Positions 49,023 to 54,638 of a stretch of DNA of 54,638 nucleotides are shown in pieces; position 1 is the stretch's first letter, and the number at the start of each line of letters is the position of its first letter. The position numbers were made by a program, and so were the translations under genes. The stretch comes from an uncultured Oscillospiraceae bacterium. GTDB lineage: Bacteria > Bacillota > Clostridia > Oscillospirales > Oscillospiraceae. A model generated the notes under the pieces. It was not told where the DNA came from. It searched no databases and saw only the letters and a list, made by a program, of their open reading frames with translations. Location of the stretch: contig CALWYL010000007.1 of assembly GCA_944385765.1 (NCBI GenBank), positions 1 to 54,638 of the forward strand, in the 5' to 3' direction.

Positions 49023-51494
49023 ATGGAAAGCAGCAACACCAACAACAGCTCGTTCAACGAATTTGAGGACCTCGGCGCCGAGACCAGGCGCTACATGGCC
49101 GAGCACATGGATGAGTTCTCCGGCGAGGGGCACGGCGAGGGCTCTTCCTCTGCCGGCCGTCCGGACTTTGACGGTCTGGCGGCCGAGCTCCGCCGCTTCA
49201 TAGAGCAGGACGTCGGCGCCGACGGCGCGCCCTCTGCCCCGGCGTCCGCCGCCGTGCCCCAGGGCGCCGGCGAGGAGACCCGGCGCTTCATGGCCGCCGA
49301 CGTGACCGCGGACCTCCCGGTATACAAGGACGCCCAGCCCCTGCCGCGCCGCGCCGCGCATCCCCAGCAGCCCCGTCCGGGCGAGCAGGCTCCCCGCCGG
49401 CCGCTGCGCTCTGACGCGCCCTCCGCCCAGGGGCAGAGCCGCCCCCGGCAGGAATCGCCATACCGCCGCCCGCCCCAACCCGCGGCGCAGGGCGGCGCCC
49501 CGCAGCCCCAGCGGCGGCCCGTGCAGCCCCAGCAGCGCCCCGCGGAGCAGCGCCATGAGCACGGCCCCCAGCAGCCGCGCCGCCAGGGCGGCACCCCTCC
49601 CCCGCAGCGCCCTCCCCAGGAGAGGGAGCGCGCCGATTACCGCCCCGACAGGCGCAAGTACATCTACATAGCCCTGGCTGCGCTGGCGGCCGTGGCCATA
49701 ATAGCCGTGGCGCTGGTGGTGCTCCTGGGCGGGGGCGGCAGCGCCAATTACGAGGAGAACTTCAACAGCGCCATGGAGCTCTACATCGCCGGCGACTACC
49801 GGGGCGCCATCTCCGCCCTGGAGGAGGCCGTGCGCGCGGAGAACACGGAGGAGGCCGCCGTGCTGCTCGCCCGCTGCCACGCCGCTCTGGGCGACACCGA
49901 CGCCGCCGTCAGCGCGCTGGAGGCCTGGCTGCTCACGCACAGCGGGGAGCAGGCCGAGGCGCTGCTGGCGCAGTACCGCTCCGCCCAGGAGGCCGACGGG
50001 CAGCTGACCATAGGCGGCCAGAGCGTGGACCCCGGCTCGGACAGCCTGGCCATATCCGGCACCGCGCTGACCCACGCCGACATGCAGGCCATAGCCTCCC
50101 TGCCCAATCTGCGCGTGCTCAGCCTCACCGACTGCGCCATATCCGACATCTCGCCCCTCTCGGCCCTCACCGGCCTCACCTCCCTCACCCTCAGCGACAA
50201 CAACATCTCCGACGTCTCCGCCCTCGCCGCCCTCGGCTCCCTGCGCACGCTGTACCTGGACGGCAACCAGGTGGGGGACTTCACCCCGCTGCACTCCCTC
50301 TCCGGGCTCACCACGCTGGACATCTCCGGCATGGAGATAGGCGACGTGGAGCTGGAGGAGCTGCAGGAGGCCCTGCCCCAATGCGCCGTGATATCCGACG
50401 AGCCGGTGACGGAGGTGCGCGAGATAACCCTCGGGGGAGTCACTTTCAAGTCCGACGTCACCGAGCTCGACCTCTCCGGCCTGGGCATAGACGACATCTC
50501 CGACCTCGCCTACTGCGAGGCGCTGGAGACGCTGGACCTCTCCGGCAACAAGCTGGAGGACCTCTCGCCCCTGGTGGGCCTCGCCGCGCTCAAGAGCCTC
50601 GACATATCCGAAAACCGCGTCTCCAGCCTCTCCCCGCTGATGTCCCTGACAACGCTGGAGAAGCTTGACGCCTCTAAAAACCCCATCACCAGCATCGCCG
50701 CCCTCACGGACCTCGCCGCTCTCAGGAGCCTCAGCCTGTCCGGCTGTGAGCTGGGCAGCTTCAGCCCCCTGCTGGGCCTCGCCAAACTGGAGCAGCTGGA
50801 CCTCAGCGCCACGGGGCTGGACGACGCAGCTCTCGGCTCGCTCTCCGCCCTCTCCTCCCTGCGCTCGCTGAACGCTGAGGAGAACCCGGAGCTCAGCGCA
50901 GGCGGCATCGAGGCCTTCGCCGCCGCGCTGCCGGACTGCGAGCTGCTCTACAGTGAGGAGCTGCTCAGCGTGCGCCTGGGCGACGCCGAGTTTGACCCCG
51001 GCACCGCCATAGCCGACGCCTCCGGCAGCAACGTGCTCTCCCTCGAGGGCATAGAGCGCCTCACCCAGCTCGAGAGGCTGGATCTCTCGCGCAACCCCGG
51101 GCTGGACATCAGCGGCCTCGGGCAGATGACCGGGCTCATCGAGCTCTTCCTCTCCGACTGCGGATTGACCGACGTGGACGAGCTGCAGGCTCTGAGCGCC
51201 CTGGTCTCCCTCGACCTCTCCGACAACCCGCGGCTCAGCGACATCGACGCCGTGGGAATGCTCAGCGGCCTGGAGTCCCTCAACCTCAGCGGCACCGCCG
51301 TGACCGACACGGCCGTCCTGGCGGCCCTGCCCAAGCTCAGCACGCTCAATCTGTCCGGCTGCGAGATAGAGGACTTCTCCGCCCTCGCCGGGCTGCGGTC
51401 TTTGGAATATCTTGATCTGTCCGACACGGGGATCTCACGCGCGGACCTCCGGGCACTCAGTTCCGCCCTGCCGGGATGCACGATTTATACATAA
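49023..51494 (+). CDS. Membrane-anchored leucine-rich-repeat protein
   Basis: 823 residues. The N-terminus carries three copies of a 13-residue motif: LGAETRRYMAEHM (17-29), LAAELRRFIEQDV (52-64) and AGEETRRFMAADV (82-94). A disordered Pro/Gln/Arg-rich region follows (100-210), one membrane span (213-236), a TPR-like pair (about 240-325), then about 20 leucine-rich repeats of the 22-residue SDS22/internalin type. The N-terminal side should be cytoplasmic and the repeats outside. No wall-anchor motif. ATG 49023 is used because GGAGG lies five bases ahead. Likely a binding protein; partner unknown. Confidence 0.85.
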   Translation: MESSNTNNSSFNEFEDLGAETRRYMAEHMDEFSGEGHGEGSSSAGRPDFDGLAAELRRFIEQDVGADGAPSAPASAAVPQGAGEETRRFMAADVTADLPVYKDAQPLPRRAAHPQQPRPGEQAPRRPLRSDAPSAQGQSRPRQESPYRRPPQPAAQGGAPQPQRRPVQPQQRPAEQRHEHGPQQPRRQGGTPPPQRPPQERERADYRPDRRKYIYIALAALAAVAIIAVALVVLLGGGGSANYEENFNSAMELYIAGDYRGAISALEEAVRAENTEEAAVLLARCHAALGDTDAAVSALEAWLLTHSGEQAEALLAQYRSAQEADGQLTIGGQSVDPGSDSLAISGTALTHADMQAIASLPNLRVLSLTDCAISDISPLSALTGLTSLTLSDNNISDVSALAALGSLRTLYLDGNQVGDFTPLHSLSGLTTLDISGMEIGDVELEELQEALPQCAVISDEPVTEVREITLGGVTFKSDVTELDLSGLGIDDISDLAYCEALETLDLSGNKLEDLSPLVGLAALKSLDISENRVSSLSPLMSLTTLEKLDASKNPITSIAALTDLAALRSLSLSGCELGSFSPLLGLAKLEQLDLSATGLDDAALGSLSALSSLRSLNAEENPELSAGGIEAFAAALPDCELLYSEELLSVRLGDAEFDPGTAIADASGSNVLSLEGIERLTQLERLDLSRNPGLDISGLGQMTGLIELFLSDCGLTDVDELQALSALVSLDLSDNPRLSDIDAVGMLSGLESLNLSGTAVTDTAVLAALPKLSTLNLSGCEIEDFSALAGLRSLEYLDLSDTGISRADLRALSSALPGCTIYT

Positions 51495-51581
51495 AATTTA
51501 CGAAAAATACTTCTTTTTTCGTCCGGACTGTGTTATTATGTAATTGGCGATACTGATCATATGCCGGAAGGAGTGAAACCA

Positions 51582-52124
51582 ATGAAGTTCACGTTCACGG
51601 AAAAGAAGATGGATGCCTCCGAGGATTTGCGCGCCTATGCCGAGAAGAAGATTGGCAAGATTGACCGCCTCTTCCGCTCGGAGAGCGACGCCTATGTGAC
51701 GTTCAGCACCGAGCGCGGCCGCTTCCGCGCCGAGGTCACCATCAAGAACAGCGGCATGTTCTACCGTGTCAGCGAACTCACCAGCGACATGTACGCCTCC
51801 ATCGACTCCGCTGTGGCGAGCATCGAGAGGCAGATACGCAAGAACAAGACGCGCCTGGAAAAACGGCTGCGCGACGGTGCGATAGAGCGTGAGATCAAAC
51901 CCTTCAATGTCCCCGCCGAGGACGCCGGGGAAGAGGAGTTCAAAGTCGTCCGCAACAAGAAGTTCTACATCGCTCCCATGAGCGTGGAGGAGGCCATCCT
52001 GCAGATGAACCTCCTGGAGCACGAGTTCTTCGTGTTCCGCAACGCCGACGAGCGCGACGCCTTCAGCGTGGTCTACCGCCGCAAGAACGGCGGCTACGGC
52101 CTGATAATCGACAGCAAGGACTGA
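51582..52124 (+). CDS. hpf: Ribosome hibernation promoting factor, long form
   Basis: 180 residues: N-terminal S30AE domain (FTEKKMDASEDLRAYAEKKIGKIDRLF) and the C-terminal dimerisation domain with RNKKFYIAPMSVEEAILQMNLLEHEFFVFRN. Long HPF joins two 70S ribosomes into an inactive 100S dimer in stationary phase. ATG 51582 is chosen because AAGGAG lies nine bases ahead. Single gene with a terminator after it. Confidence 0.96.
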   Translation: MKFTFTEKKMDASEDLRAYAEKKIGKIDRLFRSESDAYVTFSTERGRFRAEVTIKNSGMFYRVSELTSDMYASIDSAVASIERQIRKNKTRLEKRLRDGAIEREIKPFNVPAEDAGEEEFKVVRNKKFYIAPMSVEEAILQMNLLEHEFFVFRNADERDAFSVVYRRKNGGYGLIIDSKD

Positions 52125-52132
52125 CCCCCAAC

Positions 52133-52170
52133 AAAAAAGCGGGCTCTCCCCCCACGGAGAGCCCGTTTTT
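52133..52170 (+). terminator. Terminator of hpf
   Basis: CGGGCTCTCC / GGAGAGCCCG arms (52140-52149 and 52156-52165) followed by TTTTTC. Confidence 0.88.
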
Positions 52171-52188
52171 CATATCCGCCGGAGCCTG

Positions 52189-53067
52189 TTATTTCTGTCT
52201 CCCCCGCTCGCCGCTCTTCCCCCTCCTCTTCCCCCGTATGAACGGCATCAGTCCGGCCAGCGAGTCGCCGCCGCTCTTGTTCACCACGTGGCTGAGCACT
52301 ATGTCTCCCAGGTCTCCCCTGTCCATGAACGGCGCGATGGCCGCCAGCTCCGCCGAGTCTCCCCCGCGTTTTATGAAAGTCCTGGCCAGCGCGCCCACGT
52401 CCTCCTCCGCCATGAACGGCGCCAGGGCGGCTATATCTCCCGGCACCCCGCCCCCGTCAATTGCGGCGCGCGCCGCCGCGCCCACGTCCTCCTCGTCCAT
52501 GAACGGCGCCAGGGCGGCCAGGTCTCCGGGATCGGCGCCCAGCTCCAGCGCGCGGCACACCGCCCTGCCCACGTCCTCCTCAGCCATGAACGGAGCCAGG
52601 CGGGCTATCTCGTCCAGCTCACAGCCGGATTCCACGGCGGACAGCGCCAGCGCCCCCAGGTCCTCCTCGTCCAGGAATGGCGCCAGCTCCTCCAGCTGCC
52701 TCAGGTCTATGCTCCCGCCCGCGCGCTCCGTCTGCTCCCGTGTGCGCTCAAAGTTGCGCCTGGCCTCCTCCGGCGGCAGCAGAGGCGCTATGTCCGCCAG
52801 CTCTCCCACGGAGAGCGGCGCCTTCTCCGCGTCCATGGCCCGCTCTACCATCCCTGCCTCCTCTGCCCCAAGAAGTCCATCCACGGAGACTCCGAGAATG
52901 GCCGCCAGCTGAGGCAATTTAGATATGTCGGGCATCGTCTGCCCCCTCTCCCAGTTGCTGACCGCCTGGAAGCTGATGCCCATGGCATCAGCCAGCCCCA
53001 TCTGCGTGAGCCCGGCCTCTTTTCTGAGCCGCGCGATGTTTTTCCCGATTCTGACCATATCAAACAT
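52189..53067 (-). CDS. XRE-family protein with tandem 29-residue helical repeats
   Basis: 292 residues. Helix-turn-helix at about 5-62 (IGKNIARLRKEAGLTQMGLADAMGISFQAVSNWERG). From about 125 to 280 the protein is built of near-29-residue repeats, each starting APF(M/L)xEEDxG: LAPFLDEEDLGALAL, LAPFMAEEDVGRAVC, LAPFMDEEDVGAAAR, LAPFMAEEDVGALAR and IAPFMDRGDLGDIVL. They predict alternating short helices, like an alpha-solenoid. A basic tail (RGKRRGKSGERGRQK) ends it. ATG 53067 has GGGGAG nine bases ahead. Probably DNA-binding with a protein-interaction array; no known partner. Confidence 0.82.
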   Translation of the reverse strand: MFDMVRIGKNIARLRKEAGLTQMGLADAMGISFQAVSNWERGQTMPDISKLPQLAAILGVSVDGLLGAEEAGMVERAMDAEKAPLSVGELADIAPLLPPEEARRNFERTREQTERAGGSIDLRQLEELAPFLDEEDLGALALSAVESGCELDEIARLAPFMAEEDVGRAVCRALELGADPGDLAALAPFMDEEDVGAAARAAIDGGGVPGDIAALAPFMAEEDVGALARTFIKRGGDSAELAAIAPFMDRGDLGDIVLSHVVNKSGGDSLAGLMPFIRGKRRGKSGERGRQK

Positions 53068-53154
53068 GTTGAACAACTCCCCTTTTCAGCCATTATAGTC
53101 CAGCTCCTTCCGGCTTACAAGCGCATCATAGCGCCCAGAGGCCCCGGAATACAG

Positions 53155-53193
53155 CAAGCGGCGGTTGAATCCACGCGATTCAACCGCCGCTTG
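53155..53193. terminator. Strong hairpin upstream of XRE-repeat gene / after DUF2461 gene
   Basis: Perfect 17-base arms CAAGCGGCGGTTGAATC / GATTCAACCGCCGCTTG with a 5-base loop. No T-run on either strand, so it may be an atypical terminator for the DUF2461 gene or a dispersed repeat. Confidence 0.5.
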
Positions 53194-53230
53194 AGTGTCG
53201 TCATATGCTTTTCCGGCCTCCCGGGCGGCG

Positions 53231-53914
53231 TCACCGCCTCATGGTCTCCTTGGGCGCGCGCTCCCAGGCGCGCATGAAGAAATCGTACACGGGCGCGACA
53301 GCGCGGAAATCCTCCGCCACGCGCTCCGCCAGCTCCGGCGAGTAGAGCAGGGAGATGCCCTCCTCGTTGTGCGTGAGGCACAGGCTCTTCTGGTCCAGCC
53401 ACATGCGCTCCTCCGCCGGCGAATACGGGTGCCGGGTGCGCTTGTAGAGCTCGTTTTCCAGCACGAACCGCCTGTTCCCGGCGGCCTCCCTCGCTCTCAG
53501 CCAGTGCTGGTCGCCGGACAGTATCAGCTCCCTCGCGGCCCCCATGACCTCCGGGGGCGTCTGATACCAGCCGCAGCCCCAGCGCAGCGCCCGGGGCGAG
53601 AACTCGAACCAGTAGCTGGGCAGCCCGGCGTACTTCTCCCTCAGCAGGGTTATCCACATCACGTCCCTGTAGATGGGCAGTTCACGGCCTCTCCTGGTGT
53701 CGCGCCAGATGCGGGAGATGCTCTTGCCCACCCGCGGCAGGCAGACTATGGCGGGGTCTATCTCAGCCATGGCCGGCGCGAGGTCCTCCACCAGCTCGGC
53801 CAGCGGCTCCACCACCAGCTTCTCATACTCCGCGCGGTGTTCGCGGAACCACTCCCGGGAGTTCATCACCCGGTTCAGGGCCAGGAAATCAAGTGTGTCT
53901 TCACTAAAAGGCAT
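53231..53914 (-). CDS. DUF2461 (TIGR02453) family protein
   Basis: 227 residues. It begins FSEDTLDFLALNRVMNSREWFREHRAEYEKLV, then RVGKSISRIWRDTRRG and YWFEFSPRALRWGCGWYQTPPE, all typical of the family, which lacks a known function. It lies 16 bases after rpoD on the same strand. Full length. Confidence 0.88.
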   Translation of the reverse strand: MPFSEDTLDFLALNRVMNSREWFREHRAEYEKLVVEPLAELVEDLAPAMAEIDPAIVCLPRVGKSISRIWRDTRRGRELPIYRDVMWITLLREKYAGLPSYWFEFSPRALRWGCGWYQTPPEVMGAARELILSGDQHWLRAREAAGNRRFVLENELYKRTRHPYSPAEERMWLDQKSLCLTHNEEGISLLYSPELAERVAEDFRAVAPVYDFFMRAWERAPKETMRR

Positions 53915-53930
53915 GTCCGGGAGCGTCCTT

Positions 53931-54638
53931 TCAGTTCAGGAAATCCCTCAGCTTTTTGGAGCGGCTGGGGTGGCGCAGCTTGCGCAGGGCCTTGGCCTCT
54001 ATCTGCCTTATGCGCTCGCGCGTGACGTTGAACTCCTTGCCGACCTCCTCCAGCGTCCTGGTGCGCCCGTCCACAATGCCGAAGCGCAGCTCAAGCACCT
54101 TTTTCTCTCGCGGGGTCAGGGTGTCGAGCACGGTCATCAGCTGCTCCTTGAGCAGGGAGAAGCTGGCGGCCTCGCTGGGCTCGCTGGCGTCCTCGTCGGG
54201 TATGAAGTCGCCGAGGTGGCTGTCCTCCTCCTCGCCTATGGGCGTCTCCAGGCTGACGGGCTCCTGGGCAATCTTCAATATGTCGCGCACCTTGTCCACG
54301 GGCATGCCCATCTCCTCGGCAATCTCCTCGGCGCTGGGGTCGTGCCCCAGCTCCTGCAGGAGCTGGCGGGAGACGCGGATGACCTTGTTGATGGTCTCCA
54401 CCATGTGCACGGGTATGCGTATGGTCCTCGCCTGGTCGGCGATGGCGCGGGTTATCGCCTGGCGTATCCACCAGGTGGCGTAGGTGGAGAACTTGTAGCC
54501 CTTGGTGTAGTCGAACTTGTCCACCGCCTTGATGAGGCCCAGGTTGCCCTCCTGTATGAGGTCGAGGAAGAGCATGCCGCGGCCCACGTAGCGCTTGGCT
54601 ATGGAGACCACCAGGCGCAGATTGGCCTCCGCCATGCG
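53931..54638 (-). CDS. rpoD: RNA polymerase primary sigma factor, 5'-truncated by window edge
   Basis: The last 235 residues of sigma-70. Region 2 ([47 protein letters not shown] binds the -10 box), region 3 ([14 protein letters not shown]) and region 4 ([24 protein letters not shown] binds the -35 box) are complete, ending [10 protein letters not shown]. The frame stays open to the last base. The clean TTGACA/TATAAT promoters in this window fit this factor. Confidence 0.97.
   Translation of the reverse strand, partial: RMAEANLRLVVSIAKRYVGRGMLFLDLIQEGNLGLIKAVDKFDYTKGYKFSTYATWWIRQAITRAIADQARTIRIPVHMVETINKVIRVSRQLLQELGHDPSAEEIAEEMGMPVDKVRDILKIAQEPVSLETPIGEEEDSHLGDFIPDEDASEPSEAASFSLLKEQLMTVLDTLTPREKKVLELRFGIVDGRTRTLEEVGKEFNVTRERIRQIEAKALRKLRHPSRSKKLRDFLN

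Noticed and set aside
1..54638. CRISPR array
   Set aside because: No regularly spaced direct repeats of suitable size were seen; the protein-level repeats at 49023-51494 and 52189-53067 are coding.

Overview
The window looks like a chromosomal segment of a high-GC, Gram-positive, probably anaerobic Firmicute (inference: an Oscillospirales/Clostridia-type gut or sediment bacterium). Supporting signs are strong AGGAGG ribosome sites, consensus TTGACA-N17-TATAAT promoters, a T-box riboswitch, SLH-domain and CsaB cell-wall genes, an M23/M50 gene pair resembling the SpoIVFA/SpoIVFB sporulation pair, single-chain glycyl-tRNA synthetase, long-form HPF and a primary sigma factor at the right edge. 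No rRNA or CRISPR array was seen; one tRNA (Pro, CGG) is present.

Region 1 (1-10.7 kb) is visibly AT-richer than the rest and has the look of an acquired catabolic island. It starts with a frameshifted IS110-family transposase. It then carries, all on the minus strand, a small membrane protein plus sodium/solute symporter, a PucR-type regulator, and an operon of an HMG-CoA-synthase-like protein fused to a DUF35 (zinc ribbon plus OB) domain, a thiolase, a class III CoA-transferase and an OFA-type MFS carrier. Together these suggest uptake of a carboxylate, its CoA activation, and carbon-carbon bond chemistry on the acyl-CoA by a thiolase/HMGS/DUF35 complex. The substrate is unknown. This is my best candidate for an undescribed pathway.

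Region 2 (10.7-19.4 kb) is GC-rich and surface-directed: an XRE regulator divergent from a degenerate Ser/Thr kinase, a zinc-ribbon membrane protein with a beta-helix-like domain, a secreted beta-helix-like protein, an SLH-domain protein, a GH25 lysozyme-like lipoprotein, and a glycosyltransferase fused to CsaB pyruvyltransferase. CsaB modifies the wall polymer that SLH domains bind. Region 3 (19.4-31.7 kb) holds a histidine phosphatase-GNAT fusion with a calcineurin-like phosphatase, an XRE/ImmA-like pair, an HD hydrolase, an amidohydrolase-dipeptidase-cupin-MarR operon, a Trp T-box with TrpB2, a MarR-MATE operon with a striking double palindrome, and a DegV gene.

Region 4 (31.8-41.4 kb) has split transketolase, a glycerol-1-phosphate-dehydrogenase-like enzyme and a LOG protein in one operon, a UPF0126 membrane protein, a second DegV gene, a PNPOx-like flavoprotein, MarR plus cardiolipin synthase, and the M50/M23 pair. 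Region 5 (41.4-54.6 kb) has tRNA-Pro with an AT-rich BglII-like nuclease gene just downstream, then glyS, an LTA-synthase-like protein and an NAD synthetase whose glutaminase domain appears dead, an M29 aminopeptidase, a leucine-rich-repeat membrane protein, HPF, an XRE protein with 29-residue repeats, a DUF2461 protein and rpoD (cut by the window edge). Start codons were chosen by ribosome-site spacing where several were possible. All functional assignments come from reading the sequence, not from database searches.
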